From Desulfobacterales bacterium (lineage in GTDB: Bacteria; Desulfobacterota; DSM-4660; Desulfatiglandales; B25-G16): a stretch of DNA of 5,319 nucleotides. Shown here one piece after another: positions 1 through 5,133 of the stretch (positions are counted from its first letter, which is position 1; the number at the start of each line of letters is the position of its first letter). The DNA lies in assembly GCA_013375335.1 (NCBI GenBank), contig JABXJZ010000121.1, positions 1 through 5,319 on the forward strand, in the 5' to 3' direction. The translations under genes and the position numbers were made by a program. The notes under the pieces were generated by a model. The model was not told where the DNA came from. It saw only the letters and a program-made list of their open reading frames with translations, and did not search any database.

Positions 1-163
1 GCCTCACAGCGATATGAAAATAGTCTTGATATCTTAGAAAATAAAGTTAATTCGCTGTGGACTCCCTGGCGATGATTCTGCTCACCATCCCCATCTTCTA
101 CCCCGTTGCTGTGGGGCTCGGTTATGATCCCATTTGTTTTGGGGTGATTACCCCGCCGGTTGG
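1..163 (+). repeat. Direct repeat copy A: shared leader plus DctM segment
   Basis: This block recurs at an offset of 381 bases (382-544). By direct comparison the first 60 bases are identical and only four substitutions occur in 163 (positions 78, 118, 137, 149). After position 163 the similarity falls sharply: 21 of the 60 bases from 181-240 differ from 562-621. The block contains about 50 bases of unidentified leader, then the start of a TRAP permease tail. The window begins exactly on the first base of the repeat, so whether similarity continues further left cannot be seen. Confidence 0.95.
5..59. repeat. 8-bp inverted repeat flanking the leader, copy A
   Basis: CACAGCGA at 5-12 is the exact reverse complement of TCGCTGTG at 52-59. 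The arms enclose 39 bases. The right arm ends on the GTG codon that begins the DctM-like reading, so it sits on the junction between leader and permease sequence. It may be a foldback product or the ends of a very small element. No transposase is present. Confidence 0.7.
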
Positions 164-323
164 AATTAATGTGTATATCATTAAAGGGGTAGCGACAGAT
201 GTCCCCCTTGTCACTATTTTTCGGGGCATACTCCCCTTCTTGATGGCTGACATAGTTTCCGTGATGCTCCTGTTGTTTGTCCCCCAAATTGCATTATTCT
301 TGCCTTCTATTATCCGCTACTAA
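57..323 (+). pseudogene. TRAP transporter large permease (DctM) C-terminal fragment A
   Basis: An 88-residue open frame matches the last part of the large membrane subunit of tripartite (TRAP) carboxylate transporters, an inner-membrane permease driven by a cation gradient. Recognisable elements are MDSLAMILLTIPIFYPV at the start, the conserved ITPPVG motif, and a GVATDVPL...FRGILPF segment followed by a final hydrophobic helix (about residues 60-85). A full DctM is about 420-450 residues, so roughly the first three quarters are missing. TAA lies in frame at 48-50 just upstream, and no ribosome binding site is seen before the GTG. The roughly ten residues that normally lie between the FG(V/I) and ITPPVG motifs are also absent. 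This is a gene remnant; it is unlikely to make a working permease. Confidence 0.85.
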
Positions 324-381
324 AATATCTTTTATATCTCATCTATAAAGCCTTTGTGGATGTATCGTGAAATCGACTTTA

Positions 382-544
382 GCCTCACAGCGATATGAAA
401 ATAGTCTTGATATCTTAGAAAATAAAGTTAATTCGCTGTGGACTCCCTGGCGATGATTTTGCTCACCATCCCCATCTTCTACCCCGTTGCTGTGGGGCCC
501 GGTTATGATCCCATTTGGTTTGGGGTGATCACCCCGCCGGTTGG
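382..544 (+). repeat. Direct repeat copy B: shared leader plus DctM segment
   Basis: Second copy of the 163-base block at 1-163, about 97.5% identical and in the same orientation. It is separated from the end of the first permease tail by 58 AT-rich bases (324-381) that have no obvious counterpart after the second tail. The abrupt drop in identity at 545 suggests recombination or gene conversion between two related sequences rather than a simple recent tandem duplication of the whole 381-base unit. Confidence 0.95.
386..440. repeat. 8-bp inverted repeat flanking the leader, copy B
   Basis: Identical to the inverted repeat at 5-59, with arms at 386-393 and 433-440. It again places the right arm across the leader/DctM junction. 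Confidence 0.7.
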
Positions 545-701
545 GGTAAATGTTTATGTGGTTAGCGGAGTGGCCAAAGATGTTCCTTTTGAGGTCATCT
601 TTAAGGGGATACTCCCATTACTCGTAGCATTAATTGTGTGCAGCATCATCTTGATCATGTTCCCCAAAATCGCCCTCTTTCTGCCAAGCCTAATGAGATA
701 A
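438..701 (+). pseudogene. TRAP transporter large permease (DctM) C-terminal fragment B
   Basis: An 87-residue fragment of the same permease region as at 57-323, starting at the equivalent GTG and sharing the same leader, the same N-terminal truncation and the same in-frame loss before ITPPVG. The first 36 or so residues are nearly identical to copy A. The rest, from NVYVVSGVAKDVPF to the terminal hydrophobic helix, is a clearly different DctM tail that keeps family character (DVP motif, FKGILP, final helix). The tail therefore looks like it comes from a different paralogue or a long-diverged copy, while the 5' part has been homogenised. It is non-functional as a transporter on its own. Confidence 0.85.
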
Positions 702-748
702 ATGTGAAATGTATGCATCTTATAATGTCAGATCTTTTCCGCGCCTTG

Positions 749-769
749 AGCGTTAATTTATGGAACGCT
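749..769. repeat. Small inverted repeat
   Basis: AGCGTT (749-754) and AACGCT (764-769) are exact reverse complements with a 9-base spacer. It lies in the AT-rich intergenic stretch upstream of the regulator remnant. It could be an operator half-site pair or a weak hairpin. No T-run follows, so it is not a convincing terminator. Confidence 0.35.
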
Positions 770-831
770 GATCGGATATGCTTCACAAATATTTGCTTTT
801 CAACTAATTTCATGGTGAAGGTATTCGAATT

Positions 832-861
832 TTGTCAGATTTCTTATATGGCGCGTATAAG
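832..861 (+). promoter_or_regulatory. Putative sigma70-type promoter
   Basis: TTGTCA at 832-837 (five of six to TTGACA) and TATAAG at 856-861 (five of six to TATAAT) are separated by 18 bases. This is the best promoter-like pair in the 702-890 spacer. It would transcribe the regulator remnant and possibly read through into the racemase gene at 1402. It is a sequence-only prediction. Confidence 0.4.
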
Positions 862-1339
862 ATGATCTCCTTCTTTTCTGCACCCACCAGATGGTTTTCC
901 GTATTTCTAACGGGATGCAGAATTTCATGAAATCCTGGTTCGTGCCAGCGGTAGTGAACGCCAGCTGGAACTCTGCCAACCTCTGCGGCGGCATATGCTG
1001 CGGTATCGTATTGAGGGTCTTTACGTGCCGGAAACAGCTCTCCGGGCCATCCGGGGTCACCGCCGAATCGTGGACTGTATCAGGCGTAAGAACTATGAAG
1101 GCATTGAACTGGCTATTCGAGAGCACTGGGAACAGTCTAAGCGAGACATCCAGCGCTATGCCTTTGAAGAAAAACAAGCTAAGCAGACCGCATATAGAAG
1201 TGAGCAAAAAACGTTACCTACCAGTTTTTATGATTTTACCTTAAGGGAGATGGACGCATTTTTGAGGGACAGAAAACGGGTCGTATCCTTTTCTTGTTTT
1301 AGTGGAGAGAGTGGATTCTCTTCCTGGTCTGGGGTACAG

Positions 1340-1345
1340 TATAAT
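1340..1345 (+). promoter_or_regulatory. Possible -10 box upstream of the racemase gene
   Basis: A perfect TATAAT lies 57 bases before the ATG at 1402. The best -35 candidate at a workable distance (TTCTCT, 1316-1321, spacer 18) is poor, so this could be chance. If real, it would give a short leader directly serving the racemase gene, independent of the promoter candidate at 832-861. Confidence 0.25.
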
Positions 1346-1387
1346 AGTATTTTGAAGGTCTCCCGTTCCATGGAGTGTCCCGGGAAA

Positions 1388-1393
1388 AGGAGG
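1388..1393 (+). promoter_or_regulatory. Ribosome binding site that sets the racemase start
   Basis: A perfect AGGAGG lies eight bases upstream of the ATG at 1402. It decides against the in-frame GTG at 1375, which has no comparable site before it and would add nine residues without family similarity. Confidence 0.8.
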
Positions 1394-1401
1394 CCGGTAA
1401 A

Positions 1402-2688
1402 ATGAGCTATTACATCAATTATGAAAATAGAAGGATTGAATTCTCCTTGCCAGAGGCATGGAATGTAATCTCTGGCCAGGATAGAGGACCAGTTTCCGGG
1501 GTCTCTGATCCATTGCAAGAGATAAGGCGCGTTCTGGACGATCCCATAGGATCCCCAAAGATCGAGGAGTTGGTCCGCCCTGGGATGGAGGTTGTTCTCC
1601 TCTTCGATGACCTGCAAAGGGCAACGCCGGCCGATATCGTTTTGCCCGAAATCATGGATCGGCTCAATCGAGCAGGTGTACCGGATGTACGCATTAAAGC
1701 GGTCTGCGCGTTTGGAACCCACCCTTTCCCCACATTGGACCAGATGAAGACCAAAGTGGGAGAAAGGGCCTTTTCACGTTTACAAAGACGGCTTTTCTCT
1801 CACGATCCGCATGCTTCAGATAATGTGATTATAGGCAGGACCCACAGGGGAACTCTGGTGGAAATCAATAAACATGTTGCATTCGCAGACCTTGTTATAG
1901 GTGTGGGTGAGTGTATGCCCCATCCAGTTGCAGGGTACGGAGGGGGATATAAGTTGGTTATGCCCGGGGTTAGTTCCTATCGCAGTGTGGCCGATCACCA
2001 TTTTACCTGGATGCGCCATCCTAGCAGCAAGGTCAATGTCTTGGACGGAAACATCTTCTGGGAGGAGATGGTGGACGCCGGGCAGATTTCCAAAATGGCA
2101 TTCAAAATTGATCTCATCATTAATGAGAAAAAAGAGATCGTTCGCGGCTTTGCAGGGGACCCTTTAGAAGAACAGAGGGTGGCCGCCCGCTACGCTGAGA
2201 CCCTTTACTTGGTCCCTCTTCCAAAGCTTGCTGATGTGAGCATTACTTCGGCATATCCCTTAGAAATAGGTGTTCAGGCAACGAAGGCGTTAGTCATGGC
2301 CGGTTTTTGTACGCGGGCAGGGGGAACCATCATTTGGGTCGCCCCGCAGAAAGAGGCAGGGCCAATTATGCCCCTGATTAAAGAGATGGGTAGTTCTGAA
2401 AGCGCCAGCGATTTCCATTGCCGGCTTATAGACGGGAACATCCCGGAGCACCTCATGGCATTCGGCATCTCCTATATTATGCAGGTTGTATACTTCAAGG
2501 ATCTGGCGGAGAAATTCCATGTTATTCATGTGACGGAGGGCCTTTCACCGGAACAGGTTCAGATGATGAAATATTCCTATTTCCCCAGCGTGCGAGAGGC
2601 TATTGATGAGGTAGCGAAAGTCATGCCGGAGGCAGACGTGGCCATTTTCCCATCAGGAGGAAACATCATCCCTGAAGTGCGATATTAA
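1402..2688 (+). CDS. LarA-family nickel-pincer 2-hydroxy acid racemase/epimerase
   Basis: A 428-residue protein, close to the usual LarA length of about 420-430. LarA enzymes invert the stereochemistry of a 2-hydroxy acid (lactate in the founding member) by hydride transfer to the nickel-pincer nucleotide cofactor, in the cytoplasm. The key pattern is complete: Arg73 in a DDLQRATP segment, His107 in GTHPFPT, His174 and Lys184 in PHPVAGYGGGYK (spacing ten, as in Lactobacillus plantarum LarA His174/Lys184), His200 in ADHH, and Gln292/Lys295 in GVQATK. Lys184 is the expected cofactor attachment site, with the histidines as nickel ligand and acid/base. The motif after His107 has Pro where many members have Arg, so the substrate may not be lactate; malate, phenyllactate and sugar-acid relatives are known in the family. 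The cofactor synthesis genes larB, larC and larE are not in the window. It follows the FCD-regulator remnant with an ATGA overlap. No disrupting lesion is seen, so it is probably functional. Confidence 0.9.
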   Translation: MSYYINYENRRIEFSLPEAWNVISGQDRGPVSGVSDPLQEIRRVLDDPIGSPKIEELVRPGMEVVLLFDDLQRATPADIVLPEIMDRLNRAGVPDVRIKAVCAFGTHPFPTLDQMKTKVGERAFSRLQRRLFSHDPHASDNVIIGRTHRGTLVEINKHVAFADLVIGVGECMPHPVAGYGGGYKLVMPGVSSYRSVADHHFTWMRHPSSKVNVLDGNIFWEEMVDAGQISKMAFKIDLIINEKKEIVRGFAGDPLEEQRVAARYAETLYLVPLPKLADVSITSAYPLEIGVQATKALVMAGFCTRAGGTIIWVAPQKEAGPIMPLIKEMGSSESASDFHCRLIDGNIPEHLMAFGISYIMQVVYFKDLAEKFHVIHVTEGLSPEQVQMMKYSYFPSVREAIDEVAKVMPEADVAIFPSGGNIIPEVRY

Positions 2689-2736
2689 CACCTTGCGGTC
2701 AAACGGTCTATTTGTAAAAAGCGTTAGGAATCAGAT

Positions 2737-2883
2737 GTGACCAACGTGAAAAACATACTTTATGTCATCGTAATTTTTGGGGAATTACTTCAATGTATCG
2801 CCCCTCTGTTAGTTTTATATCGCGCACCTGAAGTAGACTGGAGGACAAGAGCGCAATGTCTTCCACGAAAAAAGTGGAGGTAA
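2737..2883 (+). CDS. Doubtful 48-residue ORF with one hydrophobic stretch
   Basis: A GTG at 2737 preceded by AGGAA at 2726-2730 opens a frame ending in TAA at 2881-2883. The product would start with VTNVKNILYVIVIF, contain one hydrophobic segment of about 20 residues, and end with a basic tail (PRKKWR). I do not recognise it. It could be a small membrane peptide, the scrap of another broken gene, or chance. It lies between the racemase gene and a pseudogene, in a region of general decay, which argues for caution. Confidence 0.15.
   Translation: MTNVKNILYVIVIFGELLQCIAPLLVLYRAPEVDWRTRAQCLPRKKWR
2860..2880. repeat. Short hairpin over a GGAGG sequence
   Basis: CTTCCAC (2860-2866) pairs with GTGGAGG (2874-2880), seven pairs including one G-U, around a GAAAAAA loop. 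No T-run follows, so it is not a normal terminator. The right arm contains GGAGG three bases before an ATG at 2884 that opens only an eight-codon frame. The hairpin could mask a ribosome binding site, but there is no real gene immediately behind it. Confidence 0.3.
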
Positions 2884-2902
2884 ATGACAACGAGAGGACA
2901 AG

Positions 2903-3499
2903 ATAAATGAGATTAAATTTCATGGACCTGGGGGTCGGGGTACCGTTATGGCCTCTCAGATGCTCGGCTTGGCCTTTTTCAAAGGGGAGCATGTATCCCC
3001 TGTTGCTCATTGTTTGGTGGGGAGAGGCGAGGGGCACCCGTGGCCAGCTTTCTGCGTGTGGATAAAGAGAAGATTTTCCTGAAATGCGAGATCAAGTATC
3101 CCAATGAGCTCCTTTCCTTTGATGTGAGCCTGATCAATCCCGAGGAAATCCGTAAACTGATGGTGCCGGGCTCCACAATTCTCCTGAATGCCGATAAAGG
3201 CAGGTAAGCCTACAGAAAAACCTTTCTGGATTCACGCTGGGCCTTATTGACGCATCGGCCATCGCGGAGACGTCCGGCCTTGGCCACGTGATCAACACGA
3301 CTATGTTAGGTGCCTACTGCCGATTGATGGGGCATCCATCCCTTGATTGGTTGAGGTGGAAAAGGTCAGCATGTCTCAGATGGAAGAATGGAGGAAGCAA
3401 TATCCTGAAACATTCGAAAGAGAGTATAACCAGGCTTCTAGGCTACGCTTTAATGCCTGGATTGAGGGAAGTGATGTTGTACCTCACAGAGATAAGTAA
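2903..3499 (+). pseudogene. 2-oxoacid:ferredoxin oxidoreductase gamma subunit (PorG-like), multiply broken
   Basis: Four pieces in changing frames together cover a gamma subunit of pyruvate-type ferredoxin oxidoreductase (normally about 180-200 residues), which in the intact complex helps convert a 2-oxo acid and CoA to acyl-CoA. Piece one (2903-3010) reads NEIKFHGPGGRGTVMASQML, matching the GRGGQG start but with two changed residues, and has ATA at 2903 where the initiator ATG is expected, after a GAGAGGA site. Piece two (3010-3207) has FGGERRGAPVASFLRVD and ends at an in-frame TAA after NADKGR. Piece three (about 3213-3353) has GLIDASAIAETSGLG and VINTTMLGAYCRLMG. Piece four (3353-3499) is a charged tail that may be the C-terminus or an unrelated scrap. 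At least three frame changes, one stop and the lost start make it a clear pseudogene. No alpha or beta subunit genes are nearby. Confidence 0.85.
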
Positions 3500-3822
3500 G
3501 GTTCTGGCTAACAAATTCATTTGAGGGTTGTATTGGAACAACCAGAATGCGTAATCAAGTGATAAAAACCGCTCAGGGAAGTTCACGTATCGAGACCAGC
3601 GGTTATTTTGGTGAGCAAGCCAAAACTTATTACGAGATGTTAGCCAGTGGCGGTATCGGTCTGCTCATTGTGGAATCCTGTAGTGTAGAGTATCCCCTCG
3701 GTGTTTATCATCCGCCAGTACAATTCCACCTTGACGATGATAAATATCAGCCGGTTAAACGGCTACGACAAACTGCCCTGCGCCAACAAACTAGCTTGAC
3801 TCTGAATTCGGGAATATGTTGA
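3496..3822 (+). pseudogene. Old yellow enzyme / 2,4-dienoyl-CoA reductase-like N-terminal remnant
   Basis: The frame reads as the start of an FMN-dependent TIM-barrel NADH:flavin oxidoreductase. FEGCIGTTRMRNQVIKTAQGS (with the first part lying before the ATG at 3547) corresponds to the usual FEPIKIG...L(K/R)NR start. GYFGEQAKTYYEMLASGGIGLLIVES and YHPPVQFHLDDDKYQPVKRL follow in family order. Similarity ends near residue 80 and the frame stops at 3822, against about 640-680 residues in two-domain family members or about 340-370 in single-domain ones. No ATG, GTG or TTG exists in frame before 3547, although the similarity begins upstream, so the original start is lost too. Its 5' edge abuts or overlaps the end of the preceding pseudogene. 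It is non-functional. Confidence 0.8.
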
Positions 3823-3971
3823 TATGTATTGAAGAAGAGTCAAATAGCCAAGAGTTATTTGTTGCTTGGGATGTTGTAACCCTCAACGTAATAATAGGGA
3901 ACCCAAGACTATTCCAGAGTGTGCTGGTATTTCATCAAGATTCGGTTATTTTGTTCAGGATAATATCGTAG
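3816..3971 (+). pseudogene. Possible further reductase scrap
   Basis: An open frame from ATG 3816 to TAG 3969-3971 (51 codons) contains ELFVAWDVVTLNVIIGN. This recalls the segment just before the second dinucleotide-binding fold of FadH-like reductases (typically a VVTAWDVLxGKV...G pattern). If so, the reductase gene upstream lost its middle and this is part of its C-terminal half. The match is short and degraded and comes from memory of the family, so chance is quite possible. Confidence 0.22.
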
Positions 3972-3972
3972 T

Positions 3973-3977
3973 GGAGG
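3973..3977 (+). promoter_or_regulatory. Ribosome binding site of the dehydrogenase gene
   Basis: GGAGG lies seven bases upstream of the ATG at 3985, supporting that start, which also places the glycine-rich nucleotide-binding loop at residues 7-13 as expected for the family. No clear promoter is seen in 3823-3970. GATAAT at 3959-3964 is a possible -10 box, but no matching -35 is found. Confidence 0.75.
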
Positions 3978-3984
3978 TTGATCT

Positions 3985-4917
3985 ATGAAAATCACCATTA
4001 TTGGAGCCGCCGGCACTTTAGGTTCCTGTACTACCTTTAACCTTATTGTCCATAGTCTAGCTAATGAAATATTAATGATTGACACTTGGGAAAACATGCT
4101 TAAAGCGCACTACATGGACCTCAACACCGCGGCTACCGGGAAGGACGTACTGGTTCGGACTGGCGGTTACGAGGAAGTACCTGGTTCCGATGTAATAATA
4201 ATAACTGCCGGGGCACCCTCAGGAGTAATCTCCTCCCGGATGGAACTGCTCCCCAATAACCTGCCCATCGTTAGAGATATTGCTGAGAAGATAAACCAGT
4301 TCTGCCCTGATGCCGTGGTGATTATTGCGACTAATCCGGTGGGTCCCCTTAACTATGCCATGTATCTCCTCTCGGCTAGTCAGGACCGGCGGAAGTTCAT
4401 CGGCTATTCGCTGAACGACTCCATCCGATTCCAGATGATGGCGGCTGAGGCTCTTGGTGTCCCGTCCCGGCGGGTAGATGGCATGGTCATCGGGGAGCAC
4501 GGCGGCAGTCAGGTAATGCTCTTCAGTTCGCTCCGGGTAGACGGTAAACCGGTTACGTTGAGCGAGGATTTCAAGCGGAAAATCAGAGAGAGGGTGCCCA
4601 ATATCCTGAGGGGCTACGAGACCCTCAAACCGAAGCGAACGGCGGGCTGGACTTCGGCAATAGGGCTGGCCGACGTCGTGCGTGCGATTGGCAAGGACAC
4701 CGGGGAGATAATACCCTGTTCTGTGGTGATTGACGGTGAATACGGTTACCGGAACTTGAGCATGACCGTACCGGCTATTCTGGGTCGAGGGGGTGTACAG
4801 GGCATCCAGGAGCTGGAGCTGGCTCCCGGTGAGCAAGAGGGGCTCAAAGTTTCGGTTGGTGTTTTAAAGGAGGCCGTGGATTACATAGAGAAAGACCTGG
4901 GCATGAGCGGAGGGTGA
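3985..4917 (+). CDS. LDH/MDH-superfamily NAD-dependent 2-hydroxy acid dehydrogenase
   Basis: A 310-residue protein of normal family length that should interconvert a 2-hydroxy acid and a 2-oxo acid with NAD(H) in the cytoplasm. The Rossmann loop is GAAGTLG (7-13), and Asp33 at the end of strand two favours NAD over NADP. The active-site set is present: Arg85 on the mobile loop (LDH Arg109), Asn117 in NPV, Asp145 and Arg148 in DSIRF (LDH Asp168/Arg171), and His172 in GEHGG (LDH His195). The C-terminal half follows the family with GEYGYRNLSMTVPAILGRGGV. The loop AGAPSGVISSR has Ser79 where lactate dehydrogenases have Gln102 and malate dehydrogenases have Arg, and the usual HGD is HGG. The annotation malate or lactate dehydrogenase is therefore not safe, and substrate is unknown. 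The frame is clean and the site upstream strong, so it is probably expressed. The nearby racemase suggests a shared hydroxy-acid substrate. Confidence 0.9.
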   Translation: MKITIIGAAGTLGSCTTFNLIVHSLANEILMIDTWENMLKAHYMDLNTAATGKDVLVRTGGYEEVPGSDVIIITAGAPSGVISSRMELLPNNLPIVRDIAEKINQFCPDAVVIIATNPVGPLNYAMYLLSASQDRRKFIGYSLNDSIRFQMMAAEALGVPSRRVDGMVIGEHGGSQVMLFSSLRVDGKPVTLSEDFKRKIRERVPNILRGYETLKPKRTAGWTSAIGLADVVRAIGKDTGEIIPCSVVIDGEYGYRNLSMTVPAILGRGGVQGIQELELAPGEQEGLKVSVGVLKEAVDYIEKDLGMSGG

Positions 4918-4943
4918 TAAAAGGGGTAAAGGGGGCAAGTCTG

Positions 4944-4974
4944 CTCTTGACTCTTGCTTAACAAGAAACAAGGG
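4944..4974 (+). terminator. Imperfect hairpin after the dehydrogenase gene
   Basis: An inner stem TCTTG/CAAGA (4952-4956 with 4962-4966, loop CTTAA) sits inside an outer six-pair stem (4944-4949 with 4969-4974, one G-U) across a 2x2 internal loop. It begins 26 bases after the stop codon, the right place for a terminator. No T-run follows, so intrinsic termination is doubtful. It may instead be part of a repeat element. Confidence 0.3.
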
Positions 4975-5133
4975 GACATCCTATATTCCTCCTGTCAAGG
5001 AAAAAATGAACAGTTAAGAAATGGCAATAGTTACAATATGACAGATAACACCCCTTGTCATGAACGCACTTATCCCTGAAGAGTCCTTTCCTTGATTCTA
5101 GCTGGTTTATTCTGCGAGCCTCTCACTGATGGT

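Larger units (their letters stand above)
881..1405 (+). pseudogene. GntR-family regulator remnant (FCD ligand-binding domain)
   Basis: In one frame the sequence reads as the second half of an FCD (FadR C-terminal) effector domain: RDAEFHEILVRASG from 911, then LELCQPLRRHMLRYR, then GHRRIVDCI and a final REHWEQS helix. The four usual FCD metal ligands appear to be present: Asp at 914, His at 926, His at 1058 and His at 1124. An in-frame TAA at 908-910 interrupts the similarity, with PPDGFPYF before it looking like a continuation. No winged helix-turn-helix DNA-binding domain is found in any frame upstream, so about two thirds of a normal 220-250-residue regulator is missing. The frame runs past the usual domain end to a TGA at 1403-1405 that overlaps the ATG of the racemase gene (ATGA). 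The long C-terminal extension does not look like typical protein. FCD regulators commonly control carboxylate and sugar-acid operons, which fits the neighbours. Confidence 0.75.

Noticed and set aside
331..343. 13-base string TTTATATCTCATC also found at 5161-5173
   Set aside because: The match does not extend in either direction and is AT-rich; chance is a sufficient explanation in a window of this size.
1..701. CRISPR-like or tandem repeat array
   Set aside because: There are only two long copies with coding content, no short regular repeats and no unique spacers of constant length.
721..726. TATAAT as a promoter -10 box after the second permease fragment
   Set aside because: No acceptable -35 sequence lies 15-19 bases upstream and the area is AT-rich.
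800..1207. A 135-codon open frame on the - strand across the regulator remnant
   Set aside because: It is antisense to the clear FCD-domain frame, has no ribosome binding site or recognisable motifs, and its composition looks like a shadow.
1375..1401. Upstream GTG start for the racemase, adding nine residues
   Set aside because: The perfect AGGAGG lies downstream of that GTG and correctly spaced for ATG 1402, and the extra residues have no family counterpart.
1228..1722. A 164-codon open frame on the - strand over the 5' part of the racemase gene
   Set aside because: It overlaps the strongly supported LarA frame and shows no family features of its own.
4219..4836. A 205-codon open frame on the - strand inside the dehydrogenase gene
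   Set aside because: It is antisense to a complete LDH/MDH-family frame; the length follows from the codon composition of the real gene and no domain is visible.
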